This document shows, one piece after another, positions 20,324 to 28,432 of a stretch of DNA of 64,000 nt; the first letter of the stretch is position 1, and each line of letters begins with the position of its first letter. Location of the stretch: contig NZ_CP062260.1 of the NCBI RefSeq assembly GCF_014863545.1, positions 6,163,501-6,227,500 on the forward strand, given 5' to 3'. This stretch comes from Paenibacillus sp. JNUCC32 (GTDB lineage: Bacteria > Bacillota > Bacilli > Paenibacillales > Paenibacillaceae). A model generated the notes under the pieces. The model had not been told where the DNA came from. It did not search any database and was given only the letters and a program-made list of their open reading frames with translations. A program made the position numbers and the translations under genes.

Positions 20324-21537
20324 TCATTTCCGGATATTACGGATTTAAAAATAGCGGTGACGAAGCGGTGCTGAAATCGATTCTGACCGCATTAGAGCAG
20401 GAAGGACAGGCAGCGGGGGTCGATATCAACCCCGTTGTGCTTTCCATTGATCCGGAATGGACTTCGGCTGCCTATGGGGTTAAATCCGTTCATCGCATGA
20501 AGCTCGGCGAGGTTCGACAGGCGATCAAGGACAGCGACGGCTTGATCAGCGGCGGAGGAAGCCTGCTGCAGGATGCCACCAGTCCGAAGACCATTCCTTA
20601 CTATCTGGGCGTTCTCAAGATCGCGCAGTGGCTCGGTAAACCGACGTTTATTTATGCCCAAGGCGTTGGCCCGGTGAACCGTAAACTGTTTTATCCGATG
20701 ATTCGCTCGATCTTCCGTAAATGCACGTATATCTCGGTGCGGGACATGCAGTCGGGCGAACTGCTTCAGTCCATGGGAATATCGGGGGAAGCCGTGCACG
20801 TCGTGCCGGACCCGGTAATGGGGTTGCCGCTGCCGGCCGGAGAGGGTGTCCATCGGGATTCCCACCCGGGATCAGCGTCGAAAGAGAATGAAGCTGCACT
20901 AGTTTCTTCTATAGAAGAGCAGCACGAATCATCCGAAGAACCTGTAAAGGCATCCTCGTCATCAAGCGGAGACACGAAAGGCTCTCTGCCGGTCATTGGT
21001 ATTTCGGTTCGGTATTGGCATCCGGAACGAAAAGAGCTGAAGGCTGTAGCGGAAGGTTTAAAGGTGTTGGCCGGACAACGACCGGTGCATCTTCGCTTTC
21101 TTCCTTTTCATCAGCCGGATGATATTGAGGCTTCGCAGTTTATAGCGGATGCCATGGGCGATATCTCCAAGAATGGCTCTGCCTTGAGTTTCTATCGCGA
21201 TGAGAAGCAGCCGCAGGACATGCTGCGCGAGGTTAGCCGTTGTGATATGATATTGGGCATGCGCCTGCATAGCCTGATCTATGCCGCGAATCAGAGCGTG
21301 CCGCTGCTCGGAATTTCTTATGATCCGAAAATCAACCACTTCTTGAAGCGGCTTGGCAGCGAGCCTGTCGGAAGCAGTGAATCTCTTGACCCGAACGTAT
21401 TAAAGGATCAGATGCTGAAGCTGTTGGACGATGCAGCGGCATGGAAGGCGGAGCATGGCGAGCAGATTGCCGTGCTGAAGCGCGAGGCTGCCATGCCTGC
21501 ACGCCATATTGCCCAATATTTACGCCATAGAGGATGA
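20299..21537 (+). CDS. csaB: Polysaccharide pyruvyl transferase CsaB
   Basis: Adds a pyruvyl ketal to the secondary cell-wall polysaccharide, making the ligand for SLH domains. The N-terminus VISGYYGFKNSGDEAVL and a later ISGGGSLLQDATS are family motifs, and the C-terminal lobe has LGMRLHSLIYAANQ and GISYDPK. ATG 20299 follows AAAGGAT (20283-20289); an upstream in-frame ATG at 20269 has no site. Residues about 181-230 are a Ser/Glu-rich insertion between the lobes, not expected in the family. 412 residues. Confidence 0.93.
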   Translation: MVSTSKTIVISGYYGFKNSGDEAVLKSILTALEQEGQAAGVDINPVVLSIDPEWTSAAYGVKSVHRMKLGEVRQAIKDSDGLISGGGSLLQDATSPKTIPYYLGVLKIAQWLGKPTFIYAQGVGPVNRKLFYPMIRSIFRKCTYISVRDMQSGELLQSMGISGEAVHVVPDPVMGLPLPAGEGVHRDSHPGSASKENEAALVSSIEEQHESSEEPVKASSSSSGDTKGSLPVIGISVRYWHPERKELKAVAEGLKVLAGQRPVHLRFLPFHQPDDIEASQFIADAMGDISKNGSALSFYRDEKQPQDMLREVSRCDMILGMRLHSLIYAANQSVPLLGISYDPKINHFLKRLGSEPVGSSESLDPNVLKDQMLKLLDDAAAWKAEHGEQIAVLKREAAMPARHIAQYLRHRG

Positions 21538-21543
21538 TAAAAC

Positions 21544-22302
21544 ATGAAACAGACCTATCCATTTCCTACCGTATCGGTATTCGAGATTCCGTTTTCCAAG
21601 CTAGGCATGAAAGATACGGTGAAATACCTGACAGAGGCTGTGCAGTCGGGGCAGCCCCATCATGTGATCACGGCGAATCCGATCATGGTGATGACGGCCG
21701 TCAACAATCCGGAGTATAAAGAGATGATGCAAAGCGCTGAAATCATCGTTCCGGACGGCACCGGAATCGTCTGGGCCGCCGGTGTGGGCGGGGATCCGTT
21801 GGAGGGACGCGTAACCGGCTTCGAGCTTTTACATGAATTGTTGAAGGTCGGGGAAACCTATAGATGGAAGTTCTTTCTGCTGGGAACTACCGCCGAAGTG
21901 ATTCAGGAAGCTGCCGAAAGGTTACAAATGCAATATCCGGCTGCAATTATATGCGGCTGCCGGGACGGCTTTTTTGGGCCAGATGAAGATGCTGCCGTCA
22001 TCGAACAGATACGGGCGGCTTCACCGGATATTTTGTTTGTGGCGCGCGGTGCGGATAACCAGGAGCCTTGGATTGCCCAGCATAAACAGGCGCTCCAGGT
22101 TCCGGTCGTGATGGGCGTCGGGGGATCTTTCGACATTATCTCCGGCAAGCTGAAGCGGGCACCGAAGGTGTTTCAAAAGCTGCGTCTCGAATGGTTTTAT
22201 CGCCTTCTGAAGGAGCCTACCCGTTACAAAAGAATGCTTGCGCTGCCGAAATTCGTAGTGAAAGTGCTGCGCGAGAAAGAAAACGTAACGAAATCGAGCT
22301 AA
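21544..22302 (+). CDS. tagA: WecB/TagA/CpsF family glycosyltransferase
   Basis: Transfers N-acetylmannosamine onto a lipid-linked GlcNAc, the second step of wall-polymer linkage synthesis, at the inner membrane face. Motifs seen: HHVITANPIMVM, PDGTGIVWA, GR+TGFELL, and the C-terminal GVGGSFDIISGKLKRAP with LEWFYRLLKEPTRYKRM. It has 252 residues, the usual length. It starts six bases after csaB and is followed by the tagO-like gene. The exact sugar is inferred from the family. Confidence 0.9.
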   Translation: MKQTYPFPTVSVFEIPFSKLGMKDTVKYLTEAVQSGQPHHVITANPIMVMTAVNNPEYKEMMQSAEIIVPDGTGIVWAAGVGGDPLEGRVTGFELLHELLKVGETYRWKFFLLGTTAEVIQEAAERLQMQYPAAIICGCRDGFFGPDEDAAVIEQIRAASPDILFVARGADNQEPWIAQHKQALQVPVVMGVGGSFDIISGKLKRAPKVFQKLRLEWFYRLLKEPTRYKRMLALPKFVVKVLREKENVTKSS

Positions 22303-22350
22303 ATGGCTCATTTCTGTGGGTAAAATCCGGGAAATCACCGGAAATTGGCA

Positions 22351-22379
22351 TTGGTTTTCGGACCCGAAGGGAGTATAAT
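22351..22379 (+). promoter_or_regulatory. Candidate sigma-A promoter of tagO
   Basis: TTGGTT (22351-22356), 17-base spacer, TATAAT (22374-22379), 38 bases before the start codon. Good vegetative promoter pattern. Confidence 0.7.
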
Positions 22380-22416
22380 TCAACCGGTAGACTTTTATTG
22401 GGGGTCGAATGATTAC

Positions 22417-23541
22417 ATGTTAATGATATACATCATCGGGTTTATCGTATCGCTGGCGCTCGCTCTGCTCTTAACGCCGCTTGTAAAAAAGTTTGCGGTT
22501 AAGATTGGTGCCGTTGACGTTCCTAATGCCCGCAAGGTTCATACCCGGATCATGCCCCGACTCGGGGGACTCGGCATTTATCTGGCTTTTATTCTTGGAC
22601 TGATTGCGGTTCTTCCTTTTTTGCCGGATAGCCTGTCGCCTCGTGATGCCAACTTCATGAAGGCATTTCTGATCGGCGGTTCCATGATCGTATTGATCGG
22701 GGCCTTGGATGATCGATTTGAACTTTCGGCCAAAGTGAAGTTTTTGGCTCAGATTGCAGCTGCTTGCGTAGTTGTATTCGGATTTAATATTACCGTGGAC
22801 TTTGTAAATATACCGTTCCAGGACCGTTACTCCATGCTGGAGAGCTGGGTATCGATTCCGCTCACGATCTTCTGGATCGTCGGCGTAACGAACGCGATTA
22901 ATTTGATTGACGGGCTTGACGGACTTGCAGCAGGCGTATCCGGCATTGCGATCGGCACGATCCTGGTCATGGCCGTCTTGATGGGCAACACAACCGTAGC
23001 CCTGCTCTGCCTGCTGCTCCTCGGCAGCATTATCGGTTTCCTGTTTTTCAACTTCCATCCGGCGAAGATTTTCATGGGAGATACGGGGTCATTATTCCTT
23101 GGATTCAGTTTGGCCATGCTGTCCCTGCTTGGATTTAAGCAGATTGCGATTGTATCCTTTATTACGCCGCTGATCATTATCGGCGTTCCGTTGTCGGATA
23201 CGTTCTTCGCGATCATTCGCCGCAAAATCCAGAAGAAACCGATCTTTGCTCCGGACAAGGGCCATTTGCATCACTGCCTGCGCGAGCTTGGATTCAGCCA
23301 TCGACAGACCGTGTTGATCATTTACGTCATTGCCGCGTTTTTCGGCGTATTGGCCGTCATTCAATCGTCGGCTGCCATGTATGAAGCGAACTGGGTGACG
23401 TTTGTGGTCATCTGCGTCATGATGTGTTTCATGCAGATCGGTGCCGAAGTCATCGGACTGGTCGGCAAGACCAAACGGCCGATTCTCGGGCTGATTAACC
23501 GGATGCGGATGAAGGCAAATCCCGAAAGCCGCACCAAATAG
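22417..23541 (+). CDS. tagO: Undecaprenyl-phosphate N-acetylglucosaminyl 1-phosphate transferase TagO/WecA
   Basis: Polytopic membrane enzyme that starts wall-polymer synthesis by moving GlcNAc-1-phosphate onto undecaprenyl phosphate. About eleven hydrophobic helices; conserved pieces are VPNARKVHTRIMPRLGG, the catalytic Asp pair in GALDDR, the NAINLIDGLDGLAAG segment, MGDTGSLFLGF and the cytoplasmic DKGHLHH. The open frame begins at 22345 but ATG 22417 follows GGGGGT, giving 374 residues, normal for the family. Confidence 0.94.
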   Translation: MLMIYIIGFIVSLALALLLTPLVKKFAVKIGAVDVPNARKVHTRIMPRLGGLGIYLAFILGLIAVLPFLPDSLSPRDANFMKAFLIGGSMIVLIGALDDRFELSAKVKFLAQIAAACVVVFGFNITVDFVNIPFQDRYSMLESWVSIPLTIFWIVGVTNAINLIDGLDGLAAGVSGIAIGTILVMAVLMGNTTVALLCLLLLGSIIGFLFFNFHPAKIFMGDTGSLFLGFSLAMLSLLGFKQIAIVSFITPLIIIGVPLSDTFFAIIRRKIQKKPIFAPDKGHLHHCLRELGFSHRQTVLIIYVIAAFFGVLAVIQSSAAMYEANWVTFVVICVMMCFMQIGAEVIGLVGKTKRPILGLINRMRMKANPESRTK

Positions 23542-23582
23542 AACTTATTCTTTTTCATTATGAGTCCGGTACGGACATGCCA

Positions 23583-23611
23583 GCCTCGCCCAAAAAGGGT
23601 GAGGCTTTTTT
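23583..23611 (+). terminator. Terminator of tagO
   Basis: GCCTCGCCC (23583-23591) pairs with GGGTGAGGC (23597-23605, one G-U) around AAAAA, followed by TTTTTT. Confidence 0.93.
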
Positions 23612-23758
23612 GCGTTTTTTTCTAAATAATTGAATGTCTGGAACCGATATATGAACTATGCGCAAGTACCAATCTGTCAGTGAAAGCGAGGGGACCCAGT
23701 GAACGACGCAACACCCAAAACGGACGCCAACGTCCGAATGATCAAGGAGGCACAACCG

Positions 23759-26700
23759 TTGAAGAAAAATTTCCGTACAATAGCAAGCCTGTTATTGGCC
23801 ATTGCTATGTTCTTTTCCCTTATTCCGGCATTACCGGCTTCAGCTGCAAATGGAGCCTTGTTTTTTCACTTTTCCAATCTAAGTACGGATCCGAATTCTC
23901 CAACGCCGGAGAACCGGAGCTCGATTTCGGTTACGGGTACCTATAACGGCATTAATCCGAATACCATCTCTTATGAAATCAAACGTTTCGATGACACGAC
24001 CACGGGCGGCACCGGCGTCAAGCCGATCCTGGACGAAGCAGCGAATACGTTCGAGTTCCTGAATGTACAGTTGAATCAGGGCGTGAACAAAATCATCGTG
24101 TCCGGTATGAGCACCCAAGGGCAGCAGATGAGTGCTACGGCCTATGTGAAGTTCTCCGATGTACCGGCTGTTTACGAAGTAGCGCTCAGTGACGGACGCG
24201 TTCTGGAAGAGAATGCTTCCAAGCCGGTTGTCGTTACTACGCAGACCGTCAGCATTTCCGTCAAAGCGACGAATGGATCCAAGGGTGTTACCGTCAATGG
24301 GCAGAATATGTATGCCGGCGGCGGCGATACGTATTACTCCGCAGGGATCCTGCTGCAGAAGGGCGTCAACGATCTGGTGATCGTCGTGAACTCCGAATCG
24401 AAATCCCAGACCATCAATAGACAGGTCGTTTATCATTCGACAGGTTCCATAACTGTCAATCAACTGAAGATTGGCGGCACAAATATCGATGGGCAGGCGG
24501 TTGTAACCGGTACGGTTAACGGCGTTATCTCCGGTTATGTGATCGTGGATGCTCCTCCGGCTGGTACCCCGGCGGTTCCCCCGATTCTTGAAGTATCCGT
24601 ATTCTCGGTAGGATCCACAAATCCGATCACCACCTCGCCAGCAACCGTAGGTGCGGCAAGCGTGTTGGGCAATACCTTGATGTACCCTTTTACAACGACT
24701 GGCACAACCAGTATCACTCAGAGTGGGGATTACTTTGTACTCACTAAGGATTCTACTACTGGCTTCGATGTGAAGAATCCATTTACTTATCGCGATGTCA
24801 ATGCGCCTACCATCAAGCAGGTGTATCAATTGTACGGCGTAACGGAGAGCGGAGGAACGGTATCGGCTACCTCCCAATCTATTTTCCCAAGCAGTAACAA
24901 CACCGTCCTGAATGAGCTGCCGATCTATTTGATGGTCGATCAAGTGAACGCAGGCAATGTGGAGATTGAGTCCAGCAAGGGCGGCGGCACGATCGCCCAG
25001 AAGTTTACCTACAACGGCAACACGGTTTTCAAAATCACGAACCTGCCGACAGGTCAGCAAAATCTGATCATCAAGGTCAGCAATGGGTCGGGCGTTTCCG
25101 ATACCAAAGTCATCCCGGTGACGTTCTTATCTTCTTCTTATATCGATATTTTCAATTTGTACAACAACCAGGTATTTAAGAACAGCTCAGATTTCAACCA
25201 AGTGACAGGACGCATTGTCAACTACACAGGGACTACAGGACTTACGATTTCCCTGAACGGTAACACTCGCGATCTGAACGTGAACGGCAACGGGGAATTC
25301 AGCTTTACGGATACGACGTTCCTGCAGCTGATTCCAGGTCCGAATACGTTGGTGGTCGCCGATAAGAGCGGGAAAATCTCAACGAAGCTGACCCTGCTTT
25401 ATTTTAGCGATACCCGTTCGGTTATCAAAAACATGATCCCATTCCCGGTTGGTTCCGCAACGGAATCCGATCCGGACGGCTTGTTCAGAGAAACGGCTGA
25501 GAATGCTTACAACACATATGAAAAAGCTTTAGGTCTGCGCTTTGAAGTAGAATACACGGATGAGATTACGGTAAACCTCAGTCATCCTACGCCAACGATC
25601 TTTGCCGTCTTTACCAAAGACAACGCAAGTACTTGGACTCTTTCGGGCGGTGCCCTGAAGACGCAATTGGATGCCATTAATCAAGCGGATCACAGCCTGT
25701 ACTATTCCATTGTCAACGGAGCCAACTCAAGCTCGGCCCGCGTGGTGTTCAAAGAGCTCGCACTTCCAGAGGTTGGATTACAGGCAATCAGCATCGGATC
25801 GCGTTATCAGTCGGTTACAACAACCGATACCATCGAAATCACGCGCGAACGTGCACCTTATCAAGTGCTGTCTCCTAAACTTCCGAACGAAGGCGTGCTG
25901 AAACAGAACTTTGTAGAGGTAAGCATCAAGGCTGAAGGCGCGGACGCCATTCTGATTGGCAAAACGCCAATGGTGAAATCCGAAATCAGCGACATTTTCC
26001 GTCTTGAGGTCAAGAACCTGAAAAACGGCAAAAACACCATCAAGTTCACGATCGAACAAGGCACCAAAAAGACAAACGGCCAATTCGTCGTAACGTACAC
26101 CGACGATGCAACGGAAGGCTCCCAGTTTAAAACGAATATTTCGAAGTCCGGTAAAGTGTCCGTATTTAAAGGCGGCGTATCGCTGTCCTTGCCGAAAGGC
26201 ACCGTGCTTCAGCAGGCGAAATCAAGCCCTACGGCTGAAGTGCCAACGATCAACCTGCTCGGCGAGCATGACATCCTGTTCGGCATTGCCAACCAGATCG
26301 ATGGTCGTACGATTAAAGCCTATAACCGGATCGGCGAAATCGAGAACGGCGTGGAAATGGACGGACGCCTGTCCCTGATTCCAGGGGATAACAACAATGC
26401 GTTCCGTTTCACTCCGGCTGCGCATTTCGGATATGCGTCTCCGCTTTACTGGCTGGATGCAGGTTCGCTTAATGCCTACAGCAGCAACGTGGAAGACTTT
26501 AATGTAAAAGCGGCAACGCATCCGTACGCAAAAGGGCACGAATTCCATCAACGTTTGATTCCACAGAACTGGATGGAGCTCTCCCAAAAAGGTACGATTA
26601 CCTTGAAATACGATTCCGCGCTGGTGAATTCGGCTTCCAGCAACCTGGGCATCTGGTGGTACAACCCGTCCCAAGGGACCTGGATCAACATCGGCGGAAA

Positions 26701-27397
26701 AGTAGATGCCAAGAAGAAAACCATTACCGCTCCATTCAAGGGCTTCGGTTACTACGCCGTTAAATCCTTGCGTTACAGCTATTCTGATGCGATCTCGCAT
26801 AAGACGGCCCGCAACGATATTGAATTGATGCTGGCCAGAGGATACATGAAAGCGTCCAAGCAGGATGCGTTCGGCGTGTACGATCCGATGACTCGCGGCG
26901 AATTTGCTACGATTATCGTGAAGCTGCTGGATATTCCGTTGGATTACGATACCGACAAGAACAAGCTGACCTTTGATGACATTTATCAGGAAAGTGTCGT
27001 CAACAGCATGCAGTGGGATTACCGTTACATCGAGACGGCAGCCAGAAAAGGGATCATCCGCGGCATTGCGCCTCGAAGCTTTGCTCCGAATATGGAGCTG
27101 ACCCGCGAGGAAACGGCCAACATGATCGCACGCGCGCTGAACCTGAAGATGGGTGAAGTCGAAAAAGATAAAGCTGCGCTTCAGAAGCAATTCGAAGATG
27201 TGGGCAATATCAAGTCGAACTACTCCTATCCAGCCATTCTTGCCGTAAGCAAGGCCGGCATTCTGACCGGCGTTGCGAACAGCTTGAAGGAAGGCGAGAG
27301 AAAGCCGACGTATAACTTCAACCCGGATGCGGTGCTGAATCGTGCCGATACGGCAACCGTCGTTAAACGCATGATGAGCAAGCTGAAAATGCTGTAA
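23759..27397 (+). CDS. Secreted SLH-domain surface protein
   Basis: Large exported protein anchored to pyruvylated wall polymer. TTG 23759, eight bases after AAGGAGG (23744-23750), gives a perfect signal peptide: MKKNFR, a hydrophobic core and cleavage near ALPASAA. An upstream in-frame GTG at 23699 would put 20 polar residues before it. The middle of about 900 residues is beta-rich with Ig-like repeats and no catalytic motif I recognise. The last 210 residues hold three SLH domains (for example DPMTRGEFATIIVKLL and ELTREETANMIARAL). 1212 residues. Downstream of csaB/tagA/tagO, which make its anchor. Confidence 0.88.
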   Translation: MKKNFRTIASLLLAIAMFFSLIPALPASAANGALFFHFSNLSTDPNSPTPENRSSISVTGTYNGINPNTISYEIKRFDDTTTGGTGVKPILDEAANTFEFLNVQLNQGVNKIIVSGMSTQGQQMSATAYVKFSDVPAVYEVALSDGRVLEENASKPVVVTTQTVSISVKATNGSKGVTVNGQNMYAGGGDTYYSAGILLQKGVNDLVIVVNSESKSQTINRQVVYHSTGSITVNQLKIGGTNIDGQAVVTGTVNGVISGYVIVDAPPAGTPAVPPILEVSVFSVGSTNPITTSPATVGAASVLGNTLMYPFTTTGTTSITQSGDYFVLTKDSTTGFDVKNPFTYRDVNAPTIKQVYQLYGVTESGGTVSATSQSIFPSSNNTVLNELPIYLMVDQVNAGNVEIESSKGGGTIAQKFTYNGNTVFKITNLPTGQQNLIIKVSNGSGVSDTKVIPVTFLSSSYIDIFNLYNNQVFKNSSDFNQVTGRIVNYTGTTGLTISLNGNTRDLNVNGNGEFSFTDTTFLQLIPGPNTLVVADKSGKISTKLTLLYFSDTRSVIKNMIPFPVGSATESDPDGLFRETAENAYNTYEKALGLRFEVEYTDEITVNLSHPTPTIFAVFTKDNASTWTLSGGALKTQLDAINQADHSLYYSIVNGANSSSARVVFKELALPEVGLQAISIGSRYQSVTTTDTIEITRERAPYQVLSPKLPNEGVLKQNFVEVSIKAEGADAILIGKTPMVKSEISDIFRLEVKNLKNGKNTIKFTIEQGTKKTNGQFVVTYTDDATEGSQFKTNISKSGKVSVFKGGVSLSLPKGTVLQQAKSSPTAEVPTINLLGEHDILFGIANQIDGRTIKAYNRIGEIENGVEMDGRLSLIPGDNNNAFRFTPAAHFGYASPLYWLDAGSLNAYSSNVEDFNVKAATHPYAKGHEFHQRLIPQNWMELSQKGTITLKYDSALVNSASSNLGIWWYNPSQGTWINIGGKVDAKKKTITAPFKGFGYYAVKSLRYSYSDAISHKTARNDIELMLARGYMKASKQDAFGVYDPMTRGEFATIIVKLLDIPLDYDTDKNKLTFDDIYQESVVNSMQWDYRYIETAARKGIIRGIAPRSFAPNMELTREETANMIARALNLKMGEVEKDKAALQKQFEDVGNIKSNYSYPAILAVSKAGILTGVANSLKEGERKPTYNFNPDAVLNRADTATVVKRMMSKLKML

Positions 27398-27434
27398 GCC
27401 ATTATTCATAAGTTAGGATTTGCATGACAAAAGG

Positions 27435-27481
27435 AACGAGAGCCGATGCCCAATTTCTATTGGCAGTGCTCTCGTTTTTTC
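27435..27481 (+). terminator. Terminator after the SLH surface protein
   Basis: AACGAGAGC (27435-27443) pairs with GCTCTCGTT (27468-27476), with an inner TGCC..CAAT/ATTGGCA extension and loop TTCT, followed by TTTTTT. Confidence 0.92.
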
Positions 27482-27579
27482 CTGTGCAGCCTTTAAGGAA
27501 CAGGTTATATATGTCATAATTAACAAGATCTTATGGGCGTCATATGCCCCGCGGAAACCGTTTACCAATATCTATTGTT

Positions 27580-27608
27580 TTGTAATTTCATGTAGAATAC
27601 GCTACAAT
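27580..27608 (+). promoter_or_regulatory. Candidate sigma-A promoter
   Basis: TTGTAA (27580-27585), 17-base spacer, TACAAT (27603-27608), 42 bases before the start of the 114-residue protein. Confidence 0.65.
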
Positions 27609-27649
27609 AGCGGAAGCACATACTATTTTTAGAGGGTGAAGATGAATTT

Positions 27650-27994
27650 ATGAAGCCGATATTATCAAAAGCGCAGCTCGACTACATGAAGGCGAAGACC
27701 AAGTTCGAGGAAAAAGCCAAAGTGATGGAGAAGAAGATTGAGCTGGCTCGTGCCACTCATGATGAGATAACTCAGGAAGTCATGGAGGGACTCGTTGTTG
27801 AGACAGGCTTTCATGATTCATTTAACGAAATGACAGCGGCTGAGAATGCGTTGATCCAATGGTCACATACTACAATTAAACATGATAAGACATATCGTAC
27901 GAATAAAGCGGAGATCGATCAGATGTACAGCACGCTCCACAGCAATCCGGAGATGCGTGCGCGGATTATCCAGCTCGCTATGAAGATTCGCTAG
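27650..27994 (+). CDS. Hypothetical helical protein (114 residues)
   Basis: I do not recognise a family. The protein is soluble, strongly charged and probably all helical, with an N-terminal segment rich in Lys and Glu (residues 8-40) that could form a coiled coil. It has its own promoter and terminator, so it is a single-gene unit. The ribosome binding site GAGGGTG (27632-27638) is 11 bases away, and a three-codon frame ATG AAT TTA TGA (27642-27653) overlaps the start, so reinitiation is possible. Confidence 0.7.
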   Translation: MKPILSKAQLDYMKAKTKFEEKAKVMEKKIELARATHDEITQEVMEGLVVETGFHDSFNEMTAAENALIQWSHTTIKHDKTYRTNKAEIDQMYSTLHSNPEMRARIIQLAMKIR

Positions 27995-28003
27995 CATTCT
28001 ACA

Positions 28004-28030
28004 AAGGACGCCGATAAGGCGTCTTTTTTT
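28004..28030 (+). terminator. Terminator after the 114-residue protein
   Basis: GACGCC (28007-28012) pairs with GGCGTC (28018-28023), extended by AAG/TTT, followed by seven T. Confidence 0.88.
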
Positions 28031-28212
28031 GTTGTCGCAATATGTAAATGAAGGCCTGTTATATGAAGCAGGGGATCTTTGAAAAAATTTTTTAAAAAAA
28101 CTTTGCAACTGCCGCAACTTTTTGGAAAATCAAACGTTTATAATGTAGAGCCCAACGAAGTAACCAAGATTATCCGATGCAAGAAGATTGTCTATTAATT
28201 AGAAAAATGTTC

Positions 28213-28432
28213 TTTACGGTGTTGGGGACTCGTTGTATAATACCTAGGTAGGATTAGGAATCTATTCTAGTATGTAGTGTTCTCTCGTTAACAAGATTCT
28301 GTGATATCGTCACAGACATCATTTATGATTTATGCTCAACTCGGGAAAGGAGGTGCAGGACAAATGAGTGATAAGAGCTACCAAATTAAAGAAAATAATC
28401 AAGTGATGATTCAAGGAGGAGAAAAAAAGGTT
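28213..28432 (+). promoter_or_regulatory. S-layer gene promoter and leader with tandem translation starts
   Basis: A promoter TTTACG (28213-28218), 17 bases, TATAAT (28236-28241) precedes a leader of about 185 bases. A second TATAAT at 28139-28144 lacks a clear -35. The leader has a 7 bp hairpin TCTGTGA/TCACAGA (28298-28304/28310-28316). Next comes a strong site AAAGGAGGTG (28346-28355) with in-frame ATG 28364, then another, AAGGAGG (28413-28419), before ATG 28433. Two in-frame starts 23 codons apart recall the tandem starts described for Brevibacillus cell-wall protein genes. Confidence 0.6.

Noticed and set aside
26222..27409. 395-residue antisense frame across the SLH gene
   Set aside because: The + strand here encodes clear SLH domains; the antisense product is low in recognisable features.
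28139..28144. First TATAAT before the S-layer gene as a promoter
   Set aside because: No acceptable -35 at 16-18 bases; the second TATAAT at 28236 has a better partner.
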